NCBI RefSeq assembly: GCF_000733295.1
Contig: NZ_JPMI01000214.1
Location: forward strand, 22,592 to 86,591
Direction of reading: 5' to 3'
Origin: Archangium violaceum Cb vi76
GTDB lineage: Bacteria; Myxococcota; Myxococcia; Myxococcales; Myxococcaceae
Length of the DNA stretch: 64,000 nucleotides
Shown here one piece after another: positions 46,226 through 54,937 of the stretch (position 1 is the first letter of the stretch; every line of letters begins with the position of its first letter). Both the position numbers and the translations under genes were made by a program. A model generated the notes under the pieces. That model did not search any database, was not told the DNA's origin, and saw only the letters and a program-made list of their open reading frames with translations.

Positions 46226-47887
46226 TCAGAAGGTGAGCATCCGGAAGAAGTCGCCCGCCATTCGCCGGCCATGGTGCGCGAGGTTCGACGCTGACCCCGA
46301 GAGAATCTCATACCGGCGGCCTGTAGCATGGTCAATCACGTCGACGCCCTTGCTCAGGCTGAAGTCATAGAGATGTCCAAGCTGGTCTTTCACCGTATTT
46401 TGCACGAAGCGGCCCCGGGCCTCGCGCTCCAGCAGGTGCGCCAGCCAGTACCTGCCCTTCTTGAGGGCATCGTCGATGGCTTCTTGCTCGGCGCGGGAGA
46501 GCCTGTGCGTCCCCCATTGCTGGGCCGCCTCGGTGACTGCCTTCTGAAGCCTGTCGCCCACCTCGTCTTCGACCGGGATGTCGTGGAGGGACATGCCACG
46601 AGGCAAGTGCCACCGCTGCCCGTTGGGCAGAATGACCTGCAGGTTTCCACCCCGGTGGCGGATGGCGACAATGCCCGAGGAGCCGCCCCCGGAGGACGTA
46701 CCGCCGCCCCGCCCCTTCTTGAGCATCACCACCGCCAGGGGGCCATGTGGCGTGGCCGCTACCGTCTCCACCGCCGCCACCGCCCGCGCCAGCGCACCCT
46801 CCTCGGCCGCCATGACTTCCACGCGCCCCAGCACCGCGGCCCCGCCCTGCGCCCGCCACTGGGCACTCGCCAGCCCATAGCCCGGTAGCGCCCGCACCCG
46901 CGCCGCCACTTCCCCCACCGTACGCCCGGTCAGTGCCCCCACCGCCAGAAGCATGGCCCGCGCCGCGTCCGTGCCCAGCACCCGGGCGAAGCCCTCGCCC
47001 GCTTCGCGCAACTCCTCGAAGGTGGTGGCCTCGTGCGCCTGCGTGGCCATGAGCGCCCAGCCGTCCATCAGCCCCCACAGCGTGTCCACGCCCAGCCACG
47101 CCACCAGCACGACGGACAACCCGGCGGCCAACAGCTTGGTGGTCGGCTCGGGCACCAGCCAGAGGGCCAGGTACGCCCCGAGCGTCCACATGCACGAGGC
47201 CACCAGTACCTGCGGGTCCACCTCCCGCCCCAGCGCCGCCTTCGTCTCCTCCAGCACCGAGCCGAAGGCCAGGGCGAGTGCCAGCGTGCGCCGGTCGTCC
47301 GTCTTGAGGTAGGGCCCGTCGTCCAACAGGCGCAGGCAGTCGCCCCCGCCTCGTCCCCAGGTGCACCACAGCAGGTACCTCTCGCGCAGGGCCTCGTCCG
47401 CCACGGGCTTGAGCCGACTGTTCTCGTCCTCGGGCACCAGGGTGAGGACGCGGCCCTTGTCCACCTCGGCCACCCATATCCCACTCATCTGCTCCCATTC
47501 CGGGTGCTGCTCCACCTGGCCCTTGAGCCACTCGCGTGCGGCCTCGCGTGGGCTCTTGCCTTCGTGTTGCACCTGGTAGGCGATGTGCCGCAAGGCGCGC
47601 TGGAAGTCCGCCCGGCTCACCGGCACCGGTCGCGTGGTGCCACGGCCCGGCTCCACCACCGCCACCTCGTACACCACCGCGCCCGTGAGTTCGGCATCCG
47701 AGGCCGACTGGCTTTCCTCCTGGGGAGTCGGTGGCGGGGTGAGCGACAGCGCGGGTCCCCGGCCCGCGAACATGCCGCCCGTGGGGTGGCCTGTGGCACA
47801 TGCCGAGAAGAGCAACGGGACGAGCAACACCCACCAGCGGCGAGGAGGCGGACCTACCGGGCGGGAACTCTTCAAGCAGGGGGACAT
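46226..47887 (-). CDS. SitA-type polymorphic lipoprotein toxin
   Basis: The 553-residue protein starts with a lipoprotein signal (WWVLLVPLLFSAC, Cys30). Residues 70-300 form a conserved myxobacterial delivery region (ELTGAVVYEVAVVEPGRGTT), including hydrophobic segments near 225-275. A Ser/Gly linker (GRGGGTSSGGGSSG) near 405 precedes the C-terminal toxin part, which ends with HHGRRMAGDFFRML. From memory the plan matches the TIGR02269 lipoproteins now called SitA5-type, which are passed between kin cells by TraA/TraB outer-membrane exchange. The toxin activity cannot be read from sequence; the C-terminal His pair suggests a nuclease but this is weak. The gene follows the DUF2381 gene by 135 bases. 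Confidence 0.8.
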   Translation of the reverse strand: MSPCLKSSRPVGPPPRRWWVLLVPLLFSACATGHPTGGMFAGRGPALSLTPPPTPQEESQSASDAELTGAVVYEVAVVEPGRGTTRPVPVSRADFQRALRHIAYQVQHEGKSPREAAREWLKGQVEQHPEWEQMSGIWVAEVDKGRVLTLVPEDENSRLKPVADEALRERYLLWCTWGRGGGDCLRLLDDGPYLKTDDRRTLALALAFGSVLEETKAALGREVDPQVLVASCMWTLGAYLALWLVPEPTTKLLAAGLSVVLVAWLGVDTLWGLMDGWALMATQAHEATTFEELREAGEGFARVLGTDAARAMLLAVGALTGRTVGEVAARVRALPGYGLASAQWRAQGGAAVLGRVEVMAAEEGALARAVAAVETVAATPHGPLAVVMLKKGRGGGTSSGGGSSGIVAIRHRGGNLQVILPNGQRWHLPRGMSLHDIPVEDEVGDRLQKAVTEAAQQWGTHRLSRAEQEAIDDALKKGRYWLAHLLEREARGRFVQNTVKDQLGHLYDFSLSKGVDVIDHATGRRYEILSGSASNLAHHGRRMAGDFFRMLTF

Positions 47888-48022
47888 ACCGCACCACTCC
47901 CTCCAGCCGGGCGGGCTGGTGCCAGGGGTTTCCGGCAGTACACGGAAACACGGGGACGGCGGTCAAGCTGACGGGTAGGAAGAGCGCCAGAGGACGTATC
48001 GGGTTGGAAATGGGCACGAGCG

Positions 48023-48964
48023 CTACGGGAAGGTGATGTTCCCCAGGGTGACGGTGCGCTTGTGCTCCGCATCCCAGAGCGTGAGGGTGTACGTGCCCCG
48101 CGCCTCCGCCTCCGACGCGGCCACCTCCACCACCACGCGGAGCAAGGGCTTCTGCTCCTCGGCTACTGCATCAGCCGGGGGGACGGGCTCCGGCTGCCAG
48201 AGGGGCAATGGCTTCAACACCTCGCCCTTGGGGCCGCGCAGTACCGCGCCCGCCGCCGTCCAGGGCAGCGTACTGGGATTCTCCAGCCACACCTCCACTG
48301 CCACCCGGTCCTCGGCGCGGTAGCTGTGGGCTATGTGCACACGCAGGGCGTTGCCCGGGGCTTCCGTGTAACTGCCCCTCAAGTCCTTGGAGGCAATGCC
48401 CCGCTCTCCCATCAGCCCCGAGGCCAGCACGCCCCTGAGCCCCTCGGGGGCGCCGCGCTCGTCACGCAGTTGGCGCACTTCCTGCTGGCACTGCTGGGCC
48501 TCGGCCCGGGCCGCCTTCTCGCCCTCCTGGAAGGAGGCCACCGGGCGGGGCTCGCGAAACACCTTTACCTGGGACAGGCCCAGCGCGGGATGAGCCAGCA
48601 GGAGGAAACTGGCACACGCAGGGGCCGCGTCATCCGCGAAGCACACCTCCAGCAGGAAGCGCTCCCCGGCCTTCAGCTTCTCTGGGGGCGTCAGCGTGAC
48701 GCCGCGCTGGCCCACCGACACGTCCGCGAAGCGCTCCCGCTCCTCCATGCGCACGGACCCTGGCTGGAGCGCCGTGTCGAAGCGCAACGTGAGGGGCACG
48801 TCCGGGCTGATGCACACCACGGGCGGTGTCTCGGGGGGCTCGGCCTTCAGCACGAGCTGAGGGCTCGCCGTTTCACACGCGTCCGGTGGGGACGGCTCGG
48901 CGGCCTGCGGGGAGGGAGCGAGGAGGGCCAGCGCGAGCAGGCCCACGGGAGACGCGAGGAGCAC
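48023..48964 (-). CDS. TIGR02268/DUF2381-family exported protein
   Basis: A 313-residue protein with a signal peptide (GLLALALLAPSPQAAEPS) and the paralogous-family layout: an N-terminal beta-rich domain (VVCISPDVPLTLRFDTAL, GVTLTPPEKLKAGERFLLEV), a coiled segment (EGEKAARAEAQQCQQEVRQL) and a C-terminal beta domain (SYRAEDRVAVEVWLENPS). The family is expanded in Myxococcus relatives and of unknown function, often next to Ser/Thr kinases. The start is GTG 48964. It lies between the kinase and the toxin on the same strand, 89 bases after the kinase. Confidence 0.85.
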   Translation of the reverse strand: MLLASPVGLLALALLAPSPQAAEPSPPDACETASPQLVLKAEPPETPPVVCISPDVPLTLRFDTALQPGSVRMEERERFADVSVGQRGVTLTPPEKLKAGERFLLEVCFADDAAPACASFLLLAHPALGLSQVKVFREPRPVASFQEGEKAARAEAQQCQQEVRQLRDERGAPEGLRGVLASGLMGERGIASKDLRGSYTEAPGNALRVHIAHSYRAEDRVAVEVWLENPSTLPWTAAGAVLRGPKGEVLKPLPLWQPEPVPPADAVAEEQKPLLRVVVEVAASEAEARGTYTLTLWDAEHKRTVTLGNITFP

Positions 48965-49053
48965 GGGGAGTCAACCTCCAGGGGAAGGCGAGGCGGGGTG
49001 ACGGGAGGCGTTGGCCTCTACCACACCTCTCAACTCCCGTGCTGCCTGGGGTG

Positions 49054-51132
49054 TTACTCGAAGCGCTCCACGGCCCGGACCTTCTGGCTGTCGATGACCA
49101 CGGCGGAGTCGGCGGGGCCGCCAACGTCTTCCCGGCGAGCACCTGGCGTTTCGTCTTCATAGGCGACCAACTCCAGGCACACGGGGTACGTCTTGCCGGA
49201 GCGTGCCCCCCGGGCCTGGGTGAAGCGGCCATACACGCGCTCCGGCCCGAGGTAGAGCCGCCCGGTGAGCCAGTAATTGCCCAACTGCCCGAGCCCCAAA
49301 ACCCGCATCGACGTGGACTCGCGCACGGTGACGCGCTGGCTGGTGCCGGGTTCGCGAGGACCGAAATCCGCATAGCCCGCCGCACCGATGTTGATGCCCA
49401 ACTCCTTCATCGTCTTCACGGCGCCCGGAGGGCAGTCCGCGGACCGGGGCGGGGGGCGCACCACCTGGGGCGTGCCGGTGCAGCCGGTGAGCAGCACGGT
49501 GCAGAAGCCCACCACGCACATCTCCTGGCGGCCCGGCACACAGTGCAACGCCTTGCGCCGCGACCGGGCGGCGGGCTTCTCGTCGGGCTTCGAGCGGGTG
49601 TCGTTCTCGCGGAGCATGGAAGTGAGCGCGGGGGAAGGGGCCGGGAATGCAGCCGCGCTCCTCTCAGCTTCGGACGGCTCGTCCGGCTCCGCCACTTCGC
49701 GGACGAGCGCGGCGTGCAGCGTGGGATGGCTCGTCCACCACCTGGCAGGTGCTGGCGCCTCCGGAGCGGCCGGTGCCGGCGAGCGCGCGTCCCTGGACTC
49801 CCGGCGGGAGTGCAGCGCCCATGTTCCCGCCAGCACCAGCAGTAGGGCCACGGCCACCGCTCCGGCTCGAACTGGACGCACCCACCCCCTTCCGGGCGCG
49901 GAGGACCCGCGGGCCTCGGGGACATGACTGGCCTCGGCGGCGGGCTTGGGGACGGCGGCGGCCTCGTGCGCCGACATGGGCCGGGGCGGCTCATACAGCC
50001 GTATCTCCACTGCTTCCGCCAGCGCCTCGAAGCTTCCGGCTGGCGCCTCTTCCAGCGCGGCCACTGCGGCGGCAGGTGCCTGGGGCGACGGCGCACTCCG
50101 CGCTTTCTCGCGCACCCGCCCGCGCCGGGGCATCACCGCCTTCAGCTGCTGCTGGACGCGCTCCCACGAGTCGCGGTCCACCACCTGGCCGGGGATCTCC
50201 TCCGTGGTGCGCACCTCCGGGGCGAAGGGGTCCATCAGCGGCATGTCCCAGTCCGCCCCCGCCCCCGCCAACGCCGCCTCCAGCGCTGCGGCCACCGCGT
50301 CCATGTCCGCCAGCCTCTCCCCGGGCTCCTTCTCCAGCATGCGCAGGCACACCTGATTGAGTGCCACCGGCACCCGCGGGTTGCGCTCGTGCGGCGCCAG
50401 CGGCGGGCGGGTGCGGATGTCCTCCACCATGCGCGGGTTGCCCATGCGCGAGCCGAAGGGCAGCCTGTCCGTCAGCAGCTCGTACAGCGTGACGCCGAAG
50501 GCCCACACCTCGTCGGCCACGCCCGGCTGGTAGCGCGCCTCCTCCTCCGGGTGCTCCCGGAGGAAGCGGTACGTCTCGGGGCTGGTGTACTCGGGCGTCC
50601 CCGGCGGCAGCCGCCTCATGCGCGGCAGCGTGGCGCGGCCCTCCAGGTGGCCCACCCCGAAGTCCACCCACACCGGCCTTCCGTCCGCCTCCCTCACCAA
50701 CAGGTTGTCCGGTTTGATGTCTCTGTGCAGCACGCCCCGGCGGTGCACCACCGCGAGCGCCCGCGCCGCCTCCAGCATCAGCGTGGCGCTCCCGCGTGCC
50801 GAGGGGTTGTGCTCCAGGGCATGTCTCAACAGCGTCCGGCCCTCCACGTACTCCATGACGAGGTAGAAGTAGCCCTCCTCCGGGTACGGCCAGCGCCCAT
50901 GGCCCAGCACCCGCACCACGTTGGGGTGCTCCAGGTGGCGCAGGATGTCCAGCTCCAGTTCCCCCGAGTGGCTCACCGGCAGCGAGCGGAAGAACTTGAG
51001 GACATAGGAGCGGCCCTCCCACCCGGCCAGGAAGACGTGGCCCTGGCCGCCCTGGCCCAGCGGGCCCACCACGCGGTACTGGCCCACCTTTTCATCGGGC
51101 TGGGGCAGTCTGTACACCCACGCTCTCTTCAC
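49054..51132 (-). CDS. Membrane Ser/Thr protein kinase
   Basis: The N-terminal 290 residues are a eukaryote-like kinase: Gly loop GPLGQGGQG, K46 in YVLKFF, catalytic HRDIKPDN (136-143) and DFG at 157-159. A linker leads to one membrane helix (AVAVALLLVLAGTWAL, about 430-445), then an external domain of about 230 residues holding VRESTSMRVLGLGQLGNYW and four or five Cys. The outer domain is not recognised and may sense or bind a partner such as the DUF2381 protein. GGAGGTAACCCCG precedes GTG 51132. Two large palindromes lie 175-250 bases upstream of this gene and may control it. Confidence 0.92.
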   Translation of the reverse strand: MKRAWVYRLPQPDEKVGQYRVVGPLGQGGQGHVFLAGWEGRSYVLKFFRSLPVSHSGELELDILRHLEHPNVVRVLGHGRWPYPEEGYFYLVMEYVEGRTLLRHALEHNPSARGSATLMLEAARALAVVHRRGVLHRDIKPDNLLVREADGRPVWVDFGVGHLEGRATLPRMRRLPPGTPEYTSPETYRFLREHPEEEARYQPGVADEVWAFGVTLYELLTDRLPFGSRMGNPRMVEDIRTRPPLAPHERNPRVPVALNQVCLRMLEKEPGERLADMDAVAAALEAALAGAGADWDMPLMDPFAPEVRTTEEIPGQVVDRDSWERVQQQLKAVMPRRGRVREKARSAPSPQAPAAAVAALEEAPAGSFEALAEAVEIRLYEPPRPMSAHEAAAVPKPAAEASHVPEARGSSAPGRGWVRPVRAGAVAVALLLVLAGTWALHSRRESRDARSPAPAAPEAPAPARWWTSHPTLHAALVREVAEPDEPSEAERSAAAFPAPSPALTSMLRENDTRSKPDEKPAARSRRKALHCVPGRQEMCVVGFCTVLLTGCTGTPQVVRPPPRSADCPPGAVKTMKELGINIGAAGYADFGPREPGTSQRVTVRESTSMRVLGLGQLGNYWLTGRLYLGPERVYGRFTQARGARSGKTYPVCLELVAYEDETPGARREDVGGPADSAVVIDSQKVRAVERFE

Positions 51133-51306
51133 CGGGGTTACCTCCGAAGTCCGGAGGCTAACATGACCCGTCGCCTCCTCCCCTCTCGGAGGGCGGGGTG
51201 GAATCGCTTCACCGAGACGGGCTCGCCGGGGCGAAGCTCAGCCCATGGGACGAGCTCCTGTTCCGCGTGTTTCACGACGCGGGCTCCAGGCGGGTGCTGG
51301 CCCGTT

Positions 51307-51330
51307 CCAGGTGTAGATATCTACACCTGG
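51307..51330. promoter_or_regulatory. Perfect 24-bp palindrome, site 1
   Basis: CCAGGTGTAGAT followed by its exact reverse complement. The core GTGTAGATATCTACAC is shared with the site at 51351. It lies 175 bases upstream of the kinase start in a gene-free stretch of 234 bases. No T-run follows, so it is not a standard terminator; a dimer-binding operator is more likely. Confidence 0.75.
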
Positions 51331-51350
51331 TGTGGGTATTTTCGTTACAT

Positions 51351-51378
51351 CTTCATGTGTAGATATCTACACCTGAAG
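51351..51378. promoter_or_regulatory. 28-bp palindrome with one mismatch, site 2
   Basis: CTTCATGTGTAGAT pairs with ATCTACACCTGAAG except for one position. The core GTGTAGATATCTACAC is identical to site 1 and the centres are 46 bases apart. The TAG stop of the upstream histidine kinase gene lies within it. The 20 bases between the two sites (TGTGGGTATTTTCGTTACAT) are the most AT-rich around and may hold a promoter. Confidence 0.75.
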
Positions 51379-53832
51379 CCGCTCCGAGCCTTCTGGGCGA
51401 AATCCCCGCTCATCCCGGGCCGGCTCGAGTGGCAGCTCCAGGGTGAAGACGGCACCGGCTCCCGGCCGGCTCTCCACGTGGATGTCGCCGCCGAACGCGC
51501 GGGCGATCTCCCGGGAGATGTAGAGGCCCAGCCCCAGTCCGCCGTACTGCCGCGTGGACACCGCCCGCTCGAAGCGCCCGAAGATGCGCTCGAGATCCTC
51601 GGGCGCGATGCCGATGCCGTGGTCCCGGATGCTCCAGCGTGCGCGCCCTCCCGCGGAGGTGACGTGGAGCTCCACCGGGTGGCCCACGCCGTACTTCAGC
51701 GCGTTGGTGATGAGGTTGGTGAGCACCTGCTCCAGGCGCATCCGGTCCCACCGGCCGGTGGTGGCGCCCGCGGTGGTGACGCGCAACGTGCAGTCAGCGG
51801 CCCGGGCCTGCTCGGAGAAGCGCTCGGCCAGGTCCCGCGTCAGCTCCACCAGGTCCACCTGCTCCAGCCGCAGGCGGAGCCGTCCGGAGGTGAGGCGGGA
51901 GACGTCGAGCAGATCATCGACGAGCTGGGACAGGCGCCTCTCCTGGGCGAGCGCCTTGTCCACCTTGGTCATGAGGCGCCCGGTGCCCGCCCCGTCACCC
52001 CGGGTGGCCAGCGCGCGCTGGAGGGTCTGAAGGTGCAGGCGCAGGGGCGTGAGGGGCGTGTGCAGCTCGTGGGAGGCCACGGAGAGGAAGTCCTCGCGCA
52101 GGCGCACCGCCTCCTGGGACTGGCGGTAGAGCCGGGCGTTGTCCATGGCCACCGAGGCGCGGCGGGCCAGCTCCCGGGCGAGCGCCAGCTCATGCGGGCC
52201 GTACTGGAAGCCCGGTGTGTCCGAGACCAGCAGCAGGGCCGCCAGCGTCTGTCCCCGCACGGAGATGGGAAGCGCGATGGCGGTCCGCGTCCCGAGCCGC
52301 CGCAGCAGCTCCGGGTAGCGTGCGCCGGAGTCCCCGGCGTGGCGCAGGGCCGCGAGGGCCTCGTCCGCGAGCAGGGGCCCGCCGGTGCTCAGCACCCGCA
52401 CGGTGGGTTGGAGCGAGCTCCAGTCCGGAGCGGTGAGCTCCGCCAGCTCCCGCAGCAGCTCCTGCCGGGCCGGCTCCTGGTGTACCCAGGCCGCGCGGTG
52501 CAACTGGCCCACGTCATCCACCCTGTCCACGAGGCACCACTGGCCCAGTTGGGGAACGGCCAGCCGTGCCACCCGCTCCAGCGTGTGCGTCTCGTCGTGC
52601 AGCTCCGCCAGTTGGGTGCTGGCCTCGATGAGGAAGTGCTGCGTCTCCTCGGCGCGCTTGCGCGCGGTGATGTCCACGAACGTCGACACGATGCCCACCT
52701 GCCCGCCGCCCTCGCGCATGGGGTACGACCAGCGCTCCACCGGGAACCACGTGCCGTCCTTGCGCCAGATGAGATCGTCCTCGTCGTGGTCCTCGATTCC
52801 CCCGTGCAGGGCCATCAGGATGGGGCACTCGCTCCGGGGAAAGGGCGAGCCATCCGCGCGCGAGTGGTGCCACAGCAGGTGCGCATCCTGGCCCAGCAGC
52901 TCTCCGGCGTCCGTGTAGCCGAGCATCCGCAGCGCGGAGCGGTTGACGAAGGTGCAGCACCCCTGGAGGTCCAACCCGAAGATGCCCTCCGCGGCCGAGT
53001 CGAGCAGCAGCCGGATGTGGGACTCGCGCTCCTCGAGCTGGGACTGGGTGGTGCGCAGGCGCTCGGCCATCTCGTCGAAGGCGCGCCCCACCATGGAGAG
53101 CTCGTCGCGCCCGGTGAGCCCGCCGCGGGCCTCCCAGTCGCGCGCGGCGAAGCGCTGGGCCGTGGTGACCAGCCGCGCCACCCGGCGCGTGAGGACGAAG
53201 TGGAAGAAGAGCCAGAGCAGTCCCGCCAATACCACCAGCAGGGCGCTGCGCTGTACCACGCTCGCGCGCACCTGGTCGCGCGCCTGATTCTTGGGGGCGG
53301 ACAGGTCCCTCTGCACCACGAGCATCCACACCCGCTCGGCGGTGGGCTCGCCGGCGTCACCGGACACCCGCACGGGGTAGCGGGCCACGAGGTCCTCTCC
53401 ATCCGCGGTGGTCTGGATGCTGCCCGCGAGGTGCTCGTGGGCCCGCTGGACGAGTGGCTCCACCTCCGGGGTGAACAGCTCGGGATGGAGTGCCCGGCCC
53501 GGTTGCCCTATCTCCACGCGCCGGGTCGAGGCCACCACCCGGCCGGTGTCGTCCAGCAGCAGCGCGGCCTCGATGTGGGGATCCGTCCCGAGGCTGGCGA
53601 CCTCCTCCTGGACGCGCTCGAGCTTGCGCAGGTTCAGGAGGATCTCCAGGTGATCCTGCTGCTCGCCCATGCGTTGGGTGAGCTCCTGGCGGGTGAACTC
53701 CTCCACCCGGTGGCGGGCCAGGCGCGTGTTCTGATGCAGATCGTACAGGCCCACCGTGATGGCGAAGAGCAGCAGCACCGCCGGGATGGTGATGCGCAAC
53801 GGCGGAAGGGGCGGCAGCCGGGCGCGCTTCAT
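51367..53832 (-). CDS. Membrane histidine kinase with HAMP, PAS and GAF domains
   Basis: A 821-residue sensor kinase. Order: membrane helix 1 (ITIPAVLLLFAITVGL), an external domain (about 35-185), membrane helix 2 (SALLVVLAGLLWLFFHFVL), HAMP (about 215-265), PAS (about 275-395), GAF (about 400-560), HisKA with SHELHTPLTPL, and HATPase with NLITNALKYG and GLGLGLYIS. No receiver is attached. The ATG at 53832 overlaps the stop of the preceding substrate-binding lipoprotein gene (TGATG); an in-frame GTG lies directly before. This coupling suggests the lipoprotein presents a ligand to the external domain. The gene ends inside the second palindrome at 51351. Confidence 0.92.
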   Translation of the reverse strand: MKRARLPPLPPLRITIPAVLLLFAITVGLYDLHQNTRLARHRVEEFTRQELTQRMGEQQDHLEILLNLRKLERVQEEVASLGTDPHIEAALLLDDTGRVVASTRRVEIGQPGRALHPELFTPEVEPLVQRAHEHLAGSIQTTADGEDLVARYPVRVSGDAGEPTAERVWMLVVQRDLSAPKNQARDQVRASVVQRSALLVVLAGLLWLFFHFVLTRRVARLVTTAQRFAARDWEARGGLTGRDELSMVGRAFDEMAERLRTTQSQLEERESHIRLLLDSAAEGIFGLDLQGCCTFVNRSALRMLGYTDAGELLGQDAHLLWHHSRADGSPFPRSECPILMALHGGIEDHDEDDLIWRKDGTWFPVERWSYPMREGGGQVGIVSTFVDITARKRAEETQHFLIEASTQLAELHDETHTLERVARLAVPQLGQWCLVDRVDDVGQLHRAAWVHQEPARQELLRELAELTAPDWSSLQPTVRVLSTGGPLLADEALAALRHAGDSGARYPELLRRLGTRTAIALPISVRGQTLAALLLVSDTPGFQYGPHELALARELARRASVAMDNARLYRQSQEAVRLREDFLSVASHELHTPLTPLRLHLQTLQRALATRGDGAGTGRLMTKVDKALAQERRLSQLVDDLLDVSRLTSGRLRLRLEQVDLVELTRDLAERFSEQARAADCTLRVTTAGATTGRWDRMRLEQVLTNLITNALKYGVGHPVELHVTSAGGRARWSIRDHGIGIAPEDLERIFGRFERAVSTRQYGGLGLGLYISREIARAFGGDIHVESRPGAGAVFTLELPLEPARDERGFRPEGSERLQV

Positions 53833-54803
53833 CACCGGACCTCCTCGAGCACCTCGAGGGAGCGCACGTCCAGCAACCGCTCGGGCCGCACCGGTTCCTC
53901 GAGCAGTCCCCGCTCCAGCATGAACCCCTGCAGGCGATGCGCCGGGCCGAGGAGGGGAGAAGAAGGGGGATGGAGCAGGGCGTGGTTCTCCTCCAGGGTG
54001 GGGTGCCGCAGCAGCTCCAGCATGGAGGCGAGCTCCTCGGGGCTCGTGTCGAGACGCGGGCTCATCCGGGTCACCGCGTCCGCCGGGTGCTCGGCCAGGT
54101 GGCGCAAGGCCTGGAACCAGGCCTGGAGCATGTGCCGCACCCGCTCCGGGCTCTCCTCCAGCACGTCCTCCCGCACGACCAGCAGGTCCACGAGCTCACC
54201 CGGCAGGTGGCTGCTGTCGAAGAGCTCATGGGCCCCTCTGGCCCGCAGCCTGCTCACGAAGGGCTCGAAGGTGACGACGGCGTCCACCTGTCCCGAGGCA
54301 TAGGCGTGCTCATGCTGGTCCGACGGCAGGGGGCGGATCTCGATGTCCGAGGGACTCAGGCCCGCCTTCGCCAGGGCCTGGCCCAGCAGGTACGTGCTCA
54401 CCGACCGAGCCTCCACCGCCACCCGCCTGCCGCGGAGTTCCTCGAGCCGGCGCACCTCCGGCCTCGCGAGGAGGGCATCCGCGCCGTGCGAGTAGTCCAT
54501 GACGAGCACGATCCGGGGCTCGAAGCCCTGCTGTTGGAGCTGGAGGGCCATGTCGAGCGTGACGCTCACCGCGTCGATCCTCCCGTTGCGGAAGTCGCGG
54601 TCGACCTCGCCCAGGGAGGAGTACTCGACCAGGCGGATCGAGCCGTCGTCGAGGTAGCCGAGGTCCCGAGCGAGGAAGAGAGGCTCGCTTCCCGGCCAGA
54701 GGAAGGTGCCAACGCGCAGGGGTTGCTCCTCCACGGGCGCGCAGGCGGACACGAGCACGAGGAGGGACAGCAACGGACCGGACACCCTGACGAGGCTTCG
54801 CAC
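53832..54803 (-). CDS. NMT1/THI5-type substrate-binding lipoprotein
   Basis: The signal peptide ends in a lipobox (LLVLVSAC, Cys21). The mature part is a two-lobe binding protein of the SsuA/NMT1 group: LRVGTFLWPGSEPLFLARDLGY, GRIDAVSVTLDMAL, LRGRRVAVEARSVSTYLLG and GQVDAVVTFEPF. Such proteins bind sulfonates, pyrimidine precursors or similar small molecules. There is no ABC permease or ATPase here; instead the gene is translationally coupled to a histidine kinase. I infer a sensing role. The start is GTG 54803. Confidence 0.87.
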   Translation of the reverse strand: MRSLVRVSGPLLSLLVLVSACAPVEEQPLRVGTFLWPGSEPLFLARDLGYLDDGSIRLVEYSSLGEVDRDFRNGRIDAVSVTLDMALQLQQQGFEPRIVLVMDYSHGADALLARPEVRRLEELRGRRVAVEARSVSTYLLGQALAKAGLSPSDIEIRPLPSDQHEHAYASGQVDAVVTFEPFVSRLRARGAHELFDSSHLPGELVDLLVVREDVLEESPERVRHMLQAWFQALRHLAEHPADAVTRMSPRLDTSPEELASMLELLRHPTLEENHALLHPPSSPLLGPAHRLQGFMLERGLLEEPVRPERLLDVRSLEVLEEVR

Positions 54804-54937
54804 GGAGATTCTTCCTGGAGCACCTCGTCAAACGCTTGGGTCGCGGAGGGGGGGCCGCAAGGCTCCCCGGGCGGGCACACCGGGAAGCGTCGCTCCGTCC
54901 GGCGGCCCCGGCGCGAGGCCTGTTGCCCAGGCGCGAG

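Noticed and set aside
51307..51378. The palindromes as a transcription terminator
   Set aside because: There is no T-run after either stem, the two cores are identical, and perfect palindromes without a loop are more typical of protein-binding sites.
49924..54303. A 1459-codon plus-strand frame across the kinase and sensor genes
   Set aside because: It crosses two minus-strand genes and the palindrome region and has no recognisable domains.
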